A stretch of DNA of 64,000 bases, taken from positions 2,108,001-2,172,000 of the forward strand of contig NZ_CP080095.1 in assembly GCF_019428685.1 (NCBI RefSeq). Direction: 5' to 3'. A model generated the notes under the pieces. It worked only from the letters and a program-made list of their open reading frames with translations. It did not search any database and was not told the DNA's origin. Both the position numbers and the translations under genes were made by a program. Positions 33,978 to 42,346 of the stretch are shown piece after piece. The stretch comes from Paraburkholderia edwinii. GTDB taxonomy: Bacteria; Pseudomonadota; Gammaproteobacteria; Burkholderiales; Burkholderiaceae. The number at the start of each line of letters is the position of its first letter. Positions within the stretch are counted from its first letter, which is position 1.

Positions 33978-35048
33978 ATGTCTGAGTACACGCAACGTAC
34001 GGTCGATATTGTGCTGATCGTGCTGGGCGCCGTTTGCGGCGCACACCTTAACCTGAACTTCGCAATGATGGGTGGGGCACCTCACCCCGATCCCACTTTG
34101 GTGGCGTTCTGTGCGGCGCTTGCCTTATCGGTGTTTCCCGCTTGCGGAACCTACGGGACGCGCGGCGGCAGCAGATCGATTTTCAGTGTGGCGGGCCGCA
34201 CGGCGTTCGCCTGGCTCGCGGTGCAGCTCTGTGGGCTCGTGCTGCTTTACGCGATACATCGCGATCATTTGCTGCCGTTGCCCTGGTTTATTTACTGGAC
34301 GCTGACCACCGGTATTTCGCTGCTGCTGTCGCACACGCTGTTCTTTTCGGAATTCAGCGTGCTGCGTGTGACGCGCGCGTGGTGGAACCGCGAGCCGCTC
34401 GAAGTCACGGCGCGCAGCAGCGCGGTGCGCAGCGCGGTCGTCGGACATGCATTGAAGCGCGTCTTCGACATGATTGCGGCGGCATGCGCAATCGTTTTGC
34501 TCGCTCCGGTCTTCTTCGGGATCGCGATGGTGGTCAAGCGCGACGGCGGTCCGGCGATATACGGACACACGCGCGTGGGCCGCAACGGCAAGAAATTTCG
34601 TTGTCTGAAGTTTCGCTCGATGGTCGTGAATTCGGAGCAGGTGCTCAAGGACCTGCTTGCGCACGACCCTGAGGCGCGCGCCGAATGGGAGCGCGAATTC
34701 AAGCTCAAGAACGATGTGCGCGTGACGCGCATCGGCCACTTCCTGCGGCGCTCGAGTCTCGATGAATTACCGCAGATCTGGAACGTCCTGCGCGGCGAGA
34801 TGAGCTTTGTGGGGCCGCGTCCGATCATCGATCAGGAGCTCGAACGCTACGGTGAGGCGAGCAAGTACTACCTGATGGCGACGCCCGGCATTACGGGCCT
34901 CTGGCAAGTGAGCGGGCGCAGCGATGTCGACTACGCGACACGCGTCTCGCTCGATGTTTCGTATGTCATGAACTGGACGTTCCGTAAAGACATCGGGATT
35001 CTGTTCAAGACGGTTTCTGTAGTGATTCGCCGTAGCGGTGCCTATTGA
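33978..35048 (+). CDS. short undecaprenyl-phosphate sugar-1-phosphate transferase
   Basis: A 356-residue polyprenyl-phosphate hexose-1-phosphate transferase that starts the repeat unit on the lipid carrier at the inner membrane. The catalytic bacterial sugar transferase domain (about 157-356) is complete: KRVFDMIAAACAIVLLAPVF, GRNGKKFRCLKFRSMVV, LDELPQIWNVLRGEMSFVGP, TPGITGLWQVSGRSD. The N-terminal part has about four membrane helices. The cytoplasmic Rossmann-like middle domain of WcaJ/WbaP-type enzymes (about 460 residues) appears to be missing, since the last helix leads almost directly into the catalytic domain. ATG follows GAGGTAGGGGAC. First gene of the operon with wza and wzc. Confidence 0.9.
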   Translation: MSEYTQRTVDIVLIVLGAVCGAHLNLNFAMMGGAPHPDPTLVAFCAALALSVFPACGTYGTRGGSRSIFSVAGRTAFAWLAVQLCGLVLLYAIHRDHLLPLPWFIYWTLTTGISLLLSHTLFFSEFSVLRVTRAWWNREPLEVTARSSAVRSAVVGHALKRVFDMIAAACAIVLLAPVFFGIAMVVKRDGGPAIYGHTRVGRNGKKFRCLKFRSMVVNSEQVLKDLLAHDPEARAEWEREFKLKNDVRVTRIGHFLRRSSLDELPQIWNVLRGEMSFVGPRPIIDQELERYGEASKYYLMATPGITGLWQVSGRSDVDYATRVSLDVSYVMNWTFRKDIGILFKTVSVVIRRSGAY

Positions 35049-35157
35049 GGCAAAAGCGGACGCCAAAGCGGAGCGGTAATGCGCGCACACCAGGTCAGGT
35101 ATCCGGGCCACACGGCATGACCCGGAACCTGTGTATCGAATTTTGGGGGGTATTGCG

Positions 35158-36447
35158 ATGGGACTCAATGCGATGGAATCGATCGATGCGTGTACGCGTA
35201 GCGTGCAGCGTTCCGGCGTGACGCGCACGCTGCGCCGCGGCGCAGCGTGCGCCGCCCTGGCGGCGCTCGCGGCGCTGTCCGGCTGCGCGATGGCGCCGGG
35301 CATGACGTACGGCGGTCCAGGGTCGAATTCCGCTACCAGCGCGGGCGCCGCCGCGGCGGGCAACGCGGCCGCGGCCACGGCGGCGGGTGCGGGTGCGGCG
35401 GGCGCGGCATCGGGCGCCGCCGTGCCTGACAGCGTGGTGACGAAGAGCATTCCCGGCGCGGCAAACGCGCAGCTCGTCGAAATCACGAGCGAGCTGGTGC
35501 AAAAGGAACTCGCCGCACGACCCAAAGGCGTTTCCGCCGACGTGCAGAAGCTGTTTGCCAAGGCCGCGCCGTACCAGATCGGGCCCGGCGATATTCTCAG
35601 CATCGTCGTCTGGGATCACCCCGAGCTCAACCTGCCTACCTCGAACACCGGCAACGACAGCCCGGCGGGAGACAGGTCCGTTTCTCCAGGCTACACCGTC
35701 GATACCGACGGCTTCATTCAGTATGCCTATATTGGTCCGATGAAGGTCGAAGGCATGTCGGAGATGGGGGTGCGCGATGCGCTCTCCGAAAAGCTCGCGC
35801 GCTATGTGCGCAAGCCGCAGGTCACGGTGCGCATCCAGACGTACCGCAGCAAGCGCGTGTACGTGGATGGCGAGGTCAAGACACCGGGCGTCGAAGTCCT
35901 CAACGACAGGCCGATGACGCTGCCCGAGGCGATCAACCGGGCAGGCGGCTTCACGAGCCTGGCCGACCGTTCGCGCGTCGACGTGACGCGTGGCGATACG
36001 ACGGTGGCGGTGGACATGCCGGAGATGATCCGCAAGGGCTTTAACCCCGATCGCATCGTGTTGCGCGACGGCGACCTCGTGCGTGTTTATGCGGCGGCGG
36101 ACAGCAAGGTCTTCGTGGTCGGCGAAGTCGAGCGACCCGGCGGTATCGTGTTCAACAACGGCCATATGTCGCTGAACCAGGCGCTCGGCAACGCGGGCGG
36201 GATTGCCCAGGCGTCGGCCGATGCGTCGCAGGTCTACGTCGTGCGCGGACAGGACAGCAACAATCCGGTCGTGTTCCACCTGGACGCAAGCAATGCCTCC
36301 GCGATGGCCATGGCCGATTCGTTTGCACTCCAGCCCAACGATGTCGTGTTCGTCGATACGTCCACGCTCGTGAAGTGGAGCCGCGTGATTTCCCTGATTT
36401 TGCCGACTACCCAAGCCGCGGCCGCGAGCCGTGCGGCCGGCTATTGA
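35158..36447 (+). CDS. wza: Wza-type polysaccharide export lipoprotein
   Basis: A 429-residue outer-membrane polysaccharide exporter of the Wza/BceE family. The lipoprotein signal ends ALAALSGC near residue 43. A Gly/Ala/Ser-only linker of about 45 residues follows (AAAAGNAAAATAAGAGAAGA), longer than I expect for the family. Then come the Poly_export domain (YQIGPGDILSIVVWDHPELN), SLBB domains (KRVYVDGEVKTPGVEVLNDR; KVFVVGEVERPGGIVFNNGH) and a C-terminal amphipathic helix. ATG at 35158 is preceded by TTGGGGGG. The stop lies 55 bases before the wzc start. Confidence 0.93.
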   Translation: MGLNAMESIDACTRSVQRSGVTRTLRRGAACAALAALAALSGCAMAPGMTYGGPGSNSATSAGAAAAGNAAAATAAGAGAAGAASGAAVPDSVVTKSIPGAANAQLVEITSELVQKELAARPKGVSADVQKLFAKAAPYQIGPGDILSIVVWDHPELNLPTSNTGNDSPAGDRSVSPGYTVDTDGFIQYAYIGPMKVEGMSEMGVRDALSEKLARYVRKPQVTVRIQTYRSKRVYVDGEVKTPGVEVLNDRPMTLPEAINRAGGFTSLADRSRVDVTRGDTTVAVDMPEMIRKGFNPDRIVLRDGDLVRVYAAADSKVFVVGEVERPGGIVFNNGHMSLNQALGNAGGIAQASADASQVYVVRGQDSNNPVVFHLDASNASAMAMADSFALQPNDVVFVDTSTLVKWSRVISLILPTTQAAAASRAAGY

Positions 36448-36502
36448 AGCTCGCATGAACGGAAGCTACGACACTCAGCGCGCACGCCAACTGGAGAACA
36501 AG

Positions 36503-38746
36503 ATGAATCAGCGCGAATATCTGCTGGAAGGGCCCGTCGAGACGGTTATGCCGATCGCGCCTGACGGCGGACATATGGGCAATCTGCTCGACACGCTGTA
36601 CTCGGGCCGCAAGACGATCCTGATCGTCGCAGCGGTCTGTACGCTGCTGGGCGGCTTGTACGCGCTGCTGGCGCCCCCGGTGTTCCAATCGGACATCCTG
36701 ATTCAGGTGGAGGAGAACCCGAATCCCGCCAAGACGGCGCTGTCCGATATCTCCGCGCAATTCGCGATCAAGACGGGCGCGACGGCGGAAATCGAGGTGC
36801 TGCGTTCGCGGCTCGTCGTCTCGTCGGCCGTGGATGCGACGAAGCTCTACATCCACGCGACGCCGCGCTATTTCCCCGTGGTGGGTCGCTGGGCTTCGCA
36901 GCATCTGAACCTGGACGGCTGGAGCGGATGGGGCGGCTATGCATGGGGCGAAGAAGCGATCGACGTGTCGCAGTTCGACGTGCCGCCGCAACTGCTCGGC
37001 AAGCCGTTCGTCCTGACCTACCGTGGCAACGGCGCCTACTCGCTCGAGTACCGCGGCCTCACGTTCGAGGGCCATGTGGGCGAGAAGCTCCACGCTCCGG
37101 TCGCGGACGGCTCGATCGACCTGCTTGTGAACCGGATCGAAGGGCGGCCGGGCACGGACTTCGATATGTCGCGCAGTTCCGAACTGACGGCCATCAAGGC
37201 GTTGCAGACGGCGCTCTCGATTTCGGAAAAGGGTAAGGAATCTGACGTGATCGGCGTCGTGCTCGACGGCGAAGATCCGGTGCTGACCGCCACCATCCTG
37301 AATGCGATCGGCACCGAGTATCTGCGGCAGAACGCGAAGCGCACGCAGGAGGAAGCGGAAAAGTCGATCGCCTTTCTCGACCAGCAACTGCCGCAGTTGA
37401 AGGCGCAACTCGAGAAGGCCGAGAACGAGTACAACACGTTCCGCTCCGAGCATGGGGCCGTGAACCTTGGCGCCGAAGCGACGGCGCTGCTGCAGAGTTC
37501 AGCCATCGCGCAGCAGCGTATCGCCGATCTGCGTCAGCAGCGCGCCATGTTGATGGCCCGCTTCACCGAGGACAACCCGGCGCTCGTCGCTGTAAACGGG
37601 CAGGTTGCCGAAGCCGAGAAGTCGCTCAAGGAGCTCGCGGGACAGACGCGCGCGCTGCCGCCGCTCGAACAGCACCTCGTGCGTTTGCAGCGCGAAGTGA
37701 CCGTCGATACGAATATCTACACGAATCTGCTGAATAGCCGCGAACAGATGCGGCTGCTCAAAGCCGGCCGTGTGTCGAATGTGCGCATGATCGACGCGGC
37801 GGTGCCGGGGGAAAGCCCGGTACGGCCCAAGCGCGCAGTGCTGATGGTCGCGGCGTTCTTCACCGGATTCTTTATCGGCGCCGGCATCGTGCTGCTGCGT
37901 CATAGGCTCAATCGCGGCGTGTCGGTGGTCGACGAGATCGAAGTCGGCACGGGTCTCGCGGTTTTCGCGGCTGTGCCGCGCAGCCGCATCCAGCATTCGC
38001 TGACGCGCCGCGTGCCGCGTGGCGCGCCGGGCACGAACATGGTGCTTGCGCATCGGGCCGTATTCGATCCGGCGGTCGAGAGCCTGCGCAGCTTCCGCAG
38101 TGCGCTCGAACATTCGCTCGAAGATGCGGCCAATCGCGTCGTGCTGCTGGCAGGGCCGACGCCGATGGTGGGCAAGTCGTTCGTGTCGGTCAATCTGGCG
38201 GCCGTGTTCGGCGCATCGGGCAAGCGTGTGCTGCTGATCGACGCCGATTTGCGGCGCGGCTCGCTGAACCAGCACATGGGAGTGCCGAGTACGCCCGGCG
38301 TCACGAACCTCTTCGAACTGAACCAGGATTACGACCGGGTGGTGTACCGCGAGGTGATGCCGGGCGTCGACTTTGTCGCGACGGGCGGCTATGTGACCAA
38401 TGCGAGCGAACTGCTGCGCGAAGGCAGTTTCAGGGATTTCGTGACGTGGGCCAACGAGAATTACGACCTCGTGCTGATCGACGCGCCGCCGGTTTTGCCG
38501 GTAGCGGACGCCGGCATCATCGGGAAACTGGCGGGGACGGTGTTTGTGATCGCACGCCAGGGCGCCACGAGCGTATCCGATCTGCGTGAGTCGGTGCGCC
38601 GCTTTGAACAGGTCGGCGTGCCGATTCGCGGCGTTATTTTCAACGATACTGTGTCGCGCCCCGGGCGCTATGGCGACGCATACGCCGCTTATGGTTATGC
38701 GAGCTACGGCGTAGTCAAGGAAGGGGGACGAGCCGCTGCCGACTAG
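36503..38746 (+). CDS. wzc: Wzc-type polysaccharide co-polymerase / tyrosine autokinase
   Basis: A 747-residue inner-membrane protein of the Wzc/BceF family that controls chain length and export together with Wza. A Wzz domain follows a first helix at about 38-57 (TILIVAAVCTLLGGLYALL). A periplasmic coiled region covers about 280-400 (FLDQQLPQLKAQLEKAENEY). The second helix is VLMVAAFFTGFFIGAGIVLL. The cytoplasmic BY-kinase has Walker A GPTPMVGKSF, Walker A' LLIDADLRRGS and Walker B DLVLIDAPP. It ends in a tyrosine cluster RYGDAYAAYGYASYG, the autophosphorylation tail. ATG at 36503 follows tGGAGaacaag. No cognate Wzb phosphatase is in the window. Confidence 0.95.
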   Translation: MNQREYLLEGPVETVMPIAPDGGHMGNLLDTLYSGRKTILIVAAVCTLLGGLYALLAPPVFQSDILIQVEENPNPAKTALSDISAQFAIKTGATAEIEVLRSRLVVSSAVDATKLYIHATPRYFPVVGRWASQHLNLDGWSGWGGYAWGEEAIDVSQFDVPPQLLGKPFVLTYRGNGAYSLEYRGLTFEGHVGEKLHAPVADGSIDLLVNRIEGRPGTDFDMSRSSELTAIKALQTALSISEKGKESDVIGVVLDGEDPVLTATILNAIGTEYLRQNAKRTQEEAEKSIAFLDQQLPQLKAQLEKAENEYNTFRSEHGAVNLGAEATALLQSSAIAQQRIADLRQQRAMLMARFTEDNPALVAVNGQVAEAEKSLKELAGQTRALPPLEQHLVRLQREVTVDTNIYTNLLNSREQMRLLKAGRVSNVRMIDAAVPGESPVRPKRAVLMVAAFFTGFFIGAGIVLLRHRLNRGVSVVDEIEVGTGLAVFAAVPRSRIQHSLTRRVPRGAPGTNMVLAHRAVFDPAVESLRSFRSALEHSLEDAANRVVLLAGPTPMVGKSFVSVNLAAVFGASGKRVLLIDADLRRGSLNQHMGVPSTPGVTNLFELNQDYDRVVYREVMPGVDFVATGGYVTNASELLREGSFRDFVTWANENYDLVLIDAPPVLPVADAGIIGKLAGTVFVIARQGATSVSDLRESVRRFEQVGVPIRGVIFNDTVSRPGRYGDAYAAYGYASYGVVKEGGRAAAD

Positions 38747-38760
38747 GCAATCACCATTAC

Positions 38761-38785
38761 CCGGATCGCTGCTGCAGCGATCCGG
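38761..38785. other. near-perfect stem-loop after wzc
   Basis: ccggatcgctgc-t-gcagcgatccgg is a 12-bp palindrome with a tight loop, 14 bases after wzc. There is no T-run. It may attenuate or process transcription into the downstream sugar-transfer genes. Confidence 0.5.
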
Positions 38786-38936
38786 CAAAGCGTACATACG
38801 GAAACCGTAAGCATCGCCAGGGAAGTTGTCTGGTTGGGTTTTGGTCTCACAAGCGCACAGCAGTGACAACGGGTTCCGACCTTGCCGGAACGCGATTGTT
38901 CTCTCTGTTAAAACACTATGCGCGCGGAGAAAATCC

Positions 38937-39812
38937 ATGCCAACCCATGACAAAGCACATACTCAATGGAGCACTGACGATCCACTTGCCGAGTGCCGAA
39001 GTGAGCTTCACAAGAAGGCGTTCGGGGCGCATCACCCGCTCGCCGGTCATCCGGAATTTTCGATCGATGCGCTGGAAGAGGCCGCCATGGAAGCATCCAG
39101 ACGCGACGGCGACCTCTATGTCGATGCCGGCGATTTCAGTTTCGCGGACAAATGGGGAACCACGCCGAAGCCCGACATGACGATCCACGAGATTTTCGAC
39201 CGCATCGAAACCGCGGGCGCGTGGCTCGTGATGAAACATCTCGAGACCAACCGGGCTTATAAGGCGCTGCTCGACGAATTCGTGACATTCCTGATCGGGA
39301 TTGCGGGCCCCGACGGCGCCAGGCTTCTCAGTAACGCCGAAATGATCGTGCTCGTCACATCGCCACGGCGCAAGTCGGCGTTTCATTTCGACGCCGAAGT
39401 TAACTTTCTCGCGCAGGTTCAGGGATCGAAGGACATCTGGATATGCGATCCGATGGACCGCAGCGTGACCACCGAGGAAGAGATCGAGCGGTACTACTCG
39501 GTCTCGAACAACGCGGGCACCTACAAGCCCCACGCCGAGACGGTCGCGCGGCGTTTCACGCTGTGTCCCGGCGATGCGGTGCATATCCCAACGCATGCGT
39601 CCCACTGGGTGCAAAACCACGACAGCGTTTCCGTCTCGGTTAGCCTCAACATGGAGTTCCCGCGGCGTTTTGCCGATACTTATCGCGCTAACTATTATCT
39701 GCGCAGGTTTGGAATCAGGCCGCGACCGCCGGGCGAATCGAAAGTTGTCGACTGTTCGAAAGCGGCGGCGATCAACGGCCTGCGGCACGTGAAGTCGCTG
39801 GTGAAGCGATAG
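38937..39812 (+). CDS. cupin-like / JmjC-type Fe(II)-2-oxoglutarate protein
   Basis: A 291-residue protein. The core at about 145-235 fits a JmjC/cupin_8 double-stranded beta helix: metal ligands His150 and Asp152 in SAFHFDAEVNFLAQVQGSKD, and a distal His223 in PGDAVHIPTHASHWVQN. Members hydroxylate proteins, RNA or small molecules with Fe(II) and 2-oxoglutarate; the substrate here is unknown. ATG at 38937 follows GGAGAAAATCC; the upstream in-frame extension lacks a ribosome-binding site. It sits between wzc and the first glycosyltransferase on the same strand, so it may modify a sugar, an amino-acid substituent or a protein of the assembly machinery. Confidence 0.8.
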   Translation: MPTHDKAHTQWSTDDPLAECRSELHKKAFGAHHPLAGHPEFSIDALEEAAMEASRRDGDLYVDAGDFSFADKWGTTPKPDMTIHEIFDRIETAGAWLVMKHLETNRAYKALLDEFVTFLIGIAGPDGARLLSNAEMIVLVTSPRRKSAFHFDAEVNFLAQVQGSKDIWICDPMDRSVTTEEEIERYYSVSNNAGTYKPHAETVARRFTLCPGDAVHIPTHASHWVQNHDSVSVSVSLNMEFPRRFADTYRANYYLRRFGIRPRPPGESKVVDCSKAAAINGLRHVKSLVKR

Positions 39813-40002
39813 GGCTCAAGCCGGATGCGGTCGCGCAGATCGACGTGGCTATGGGCGACGGCGAACATTCTTCGAGGTGAAGACGGGTCACACTGCAAGA
39901 CATGTGAACTGCATTGCCTCGCATGCCGATTCCATTCGTGCGGTTGCGGTGACTTCGCGCACGAATGGCGTCCGGCCGCGAGCGATGCCTCGGACTTCGT
40001 CG

Positions 40003-41100
40003 ATGAAACATGCTTCCAACCTGCTGATCAATGGCCGCTTTCTGGGTCGCCGTGCGACGGGTGTCGATCGCTTCGCGTTCGAGACGCTTCGCGCGCTCGA
40101 TCAGTTAGTCGAACTGGGCGATCCGCTTGTCGCCGGTCTAAGGACTGAAATCGTCGTGCCTCAGGCGCTGGCCTGTATGTCCAACCCGTTCCGGCACATC
40201 AGGCTGCGGGCGAGCGGCAAGGGCGGCGGCCTGCGCTGGGAACAACTCGAGTTGCCTCAGGCCGCGAGCGGCCACTTGTTGCTGAACCTTTGCAATTCAG
40301 GGCCGCTACTGCATCGCCGCCAGGTGACGGTGCTGCACGACGCCGCGCCTACGCGCGTGCCCGACAGCTACAGCCGCTCGTTTGTCGCATGGTATCGCCT
40401 GATGGCGCCGCGCATCGGCCGCGTCTCGAAACGCGTGATTACCGTGTCGGAATTTTCGCGGCGCGAACTCAGCGACGCTTACCGGATTCCGGCCGGCAAG
40501 ATCGGCGTTGTGCCGGAGAGCGGCGAGCATATGTTGCGCGTGCAACAGGATGAAGGCGCGGTGGCGCAGACGCTGCACGGGCGTCCCTACGTGCTCGCGG
40601 TGGGAAGTCTCAACCGGCACAAGAATTTTCGTCTCGTGGCCGAGGCCGCGCACCTGATTTGCGACGCGCAATTCGATATCGTGGTGGTGGGCGGTGGCGA
40701 TGCGCGCGTCTACGGAACGGGCCAGGAGGCATTGCCCGCATTCGTGAAGCACCTCGGCTATGTCAGCGACGGCGAACTCGCCGCGCTGTACCGGCGCGCG
40801 GCCTGTTTCGTTTATCCGTCGCGTTACGAGGGTTTCGGATTGCCGCCGGTCGAGGCGCTGGCACTCGGCTGCCCGGTCATTGCGTCGAGGCTGCCCTCTG
40901 TGCAGGAAGCGTGCGGCGATGCCGTGCTCTACACGTCGCCCGACGATCCCGCCGAGCTGGCGCGCCTGCTCGAACAGATTACCGGCGACGCCGCGTTGCG
41001 CGCGAGCCTGCGCGAGCGGGGACGCGCGCGTACCGCGGAACTGACGTGGCGCGCGACGGCAGTCAAGCTGATCGAGGAGATCTCGCCGTGGCTAATGTAA
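40003..41100 (+). CDS. GT4-type glycosyltransferase
   Basis: A 365-residue GT-B glycosyltransferase. The N-terminus LLINGRFLGRRATGVDRFAF carries the acceptor-side glycine loop. The middle VLHDAAPTRVPDSYSR and VITVSEFSRRELSDAYRI are typical of the mannosyl/rhamnosyl GT4 group. The donor-binding half shows YVLAVGSLNRHKNFRLVAEA and the EX7E motif in YPSRYEGFGLPPVEALALGC. The start is uncertain: ATG 40003 fits homology best, ATG 39985 and GTG 39877 are in frame upstream, and none has a strong ribosome-binding site. It is a relative of the gene at 49103. It overlaps the next gene by 13 bases. Confidence 0.9.
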   Translation: MKHASNLLINGRFLGRRATGVDRFAFETLRALDQLVELGDPLVAGLRTEIVVPQALACMSNPFRHIRLRASGKGGGLRWEQLELPQAASGHLLLNLCNSGPLLHRRQVTVLHDAAPTRVPDSYSRSFVAWYRLMAPRIGRVSKRVITVSEFSRRELSDAYRIPAGKIGVVPESGEHMLRVQQDEGAVAQTLHGRPYVLAVGSLNRHKNFRLVAEAAHLICDAQFDIVVVGGGDARVYGTGQEALPAFVKHLGYVSDGELAALYRRAACFVYPSRYEGFGLPPVEALALGCPVIASRLPSVQEACGDAVLYTSPDDPAELARLLEQITGDAALRASLRERGRARTAELTWRATAVKLIEEISPWLM

Positions 41101-42305
41101 CGCTTGCCGCCGCTGTCGCGAACGACGCCAGTCGCTTCGGCCGGGTCGCCGTCGTGCACGACTGGCTCGCGGCGTATGCGGGCTCCGAAAAGGTCGTGGA
41201 ACAGATTCTTCAACTGTTTCCGCAGGCGGATCTTTACAGCATCGTCGATTTCTTTCCGGAGTCGCTGCGCGGCGCACTGGGCGGAAAGCATGCTCATACG
41301 TCGTTCATTCAACATCTGCCGTGGGCGCGCCGGTCGTTTCGCCACTATCTTCCGCTGATGCCGCTGGCGATCGAGCAATTCGATCTGTCCGCCTATGATC
41401 TCGTGATTTCGTCGAGCCATGCGGTGGCCAAAGGCGTGCTGACCGGTCCGCATCAGGTGCATGTGAGCTACGTGCATTCGCCGATCCGCTACGCGTGGGA
41501 TCTGCAGCATCAATATCTGGCCGAAGCGGGCATGCAGCACGGCATAAAAAGCTGGATCGTGCGCCTGCTGCTGCATTACATGCGCATCTGGGACCAGCGT
41601 ACCGCGCATGGCGTGGATGCACTGGTCGCCAATTCGGCCTTTATCGCAAGGCGCATCCGCAAGGCCTATGGCAGCGAAGCCGCTGTGATCCATCCGCCGG
41701 TCGATGTCGAGCGGTTCGAACTCGGCACGCAGCATGAAGACTTCTATCTGATTGCGTCGCGCATGGTGCCTTACAAGCGGATTCCGCTGATCGTCGAGGC
41801 CTTTGCGGCGATGCCGTCGCGGCGTCTCGTCGTGATCGGCGACGGTCCCGACTTCGCGCGCGCCAAAGCATGCGCGACGCCGAACGTGACCCTTCTCGGC
41901 TATCAGCCCGATTCGGTGCTGATCGACTACATGCAACGCGCGCGCGCATTCGTGTTCGCCGCGGAGGAAGACTTCGGCATTTCAGTGGTGGAGGCGCAGG
42001 CGTGCGGTGCGCCGGTCATCGCTTACGGACGGGGCGGCGTGCGCGAGATTGTCGTCGATTCGGCCGATCCCGAGCGTGGCACGGGGCTTTTCTTCGGTGA
42101 GCAGACAGTCGCATCCATCGTCGATGCGTTGGAGCGTTTCGAAGAGCGGCCGCCGATTCGCGGCGAAGTGTGCCGGCGCAATGCGCTGCGTTTTTCGGCG
42201 GAACGCTTCAGGCAGGAATTTCTCGCCGTCGTGGAGCGCGCGATGGCGGCGGATAAAGAGGTTGCCGATACGCCGCCTGCGGTTCTTTACCGGCGCTCGG
42301 CGTGA
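41088..42305 (+). CDS. GT4-type glycosyltransferase (second)
   Basis: A 405-residue GT-B glycosyltransferase. The N-terminal region has RVAVVHDWLAAYAGSEKVVE, YSIVDFFPESLRG and SYVHSPIRYAWDLQHQYL, as in WbaZ-like mannosyltransferases. The C-terminal half has YLIASRMVPYKRIPLIVEAF, LVVIGDGPDFARAK and the EX7E region AAEEDFGISVVEAQACGAPV. The GTG start at 41088 lies inside the end of the previous gene and is preceded by GAGGAGA, so the two are translationally coupled. GDP-mannose is a likely donor, given the first gene of the locus, but this is an inference. Confidence 0.92.
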   Translation: MANVTLAAAVANDASRFGRVAVVHDWLAAYAGSEKVVEQILQLFPQADLYSIVDFFPESLRGALGGKHAHTSFIQHLPWARRSFRHYLPLMPLAIEQFDLSAYDLVISSSHAVAKGVLTGPHQVHVSYVHSPIRYAWDLQHQYLAEAGMQHGIKSWIVRLLLHYMRIWDQRTAHGVDALVANSAFIARRIRKAYGSEAAVIHPPVDVERFELGTQHEDFYLIASRMVPYKRIPLIVEAFAAMPSRRLVVIGDGPDFARAKACATPNVTLLGYQPDSVLIDYMQRARAFVFAAEEDFGISVVEAQACGAPVIAYGRGGVREIVVDSADPERGTGLFFGEQTVASIVDALERFEERPPIRGEVCRRNALRFSAERFRQEFLAVVERAMAADKEVADTPPAVLYRRSA

Positions 42306-42346
42306 GACTGCATATGAGCGCTGCTGAACGGAAGGGGGCGTAGCAA

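Noticed and set aside
33699..34085. A 128-codon minus-strand frame upstream of and over the priming transferase start
   Set aside because: Arg/His/Cys-rich product without motif; overlaps the real gene start and its ribosome-binding site.
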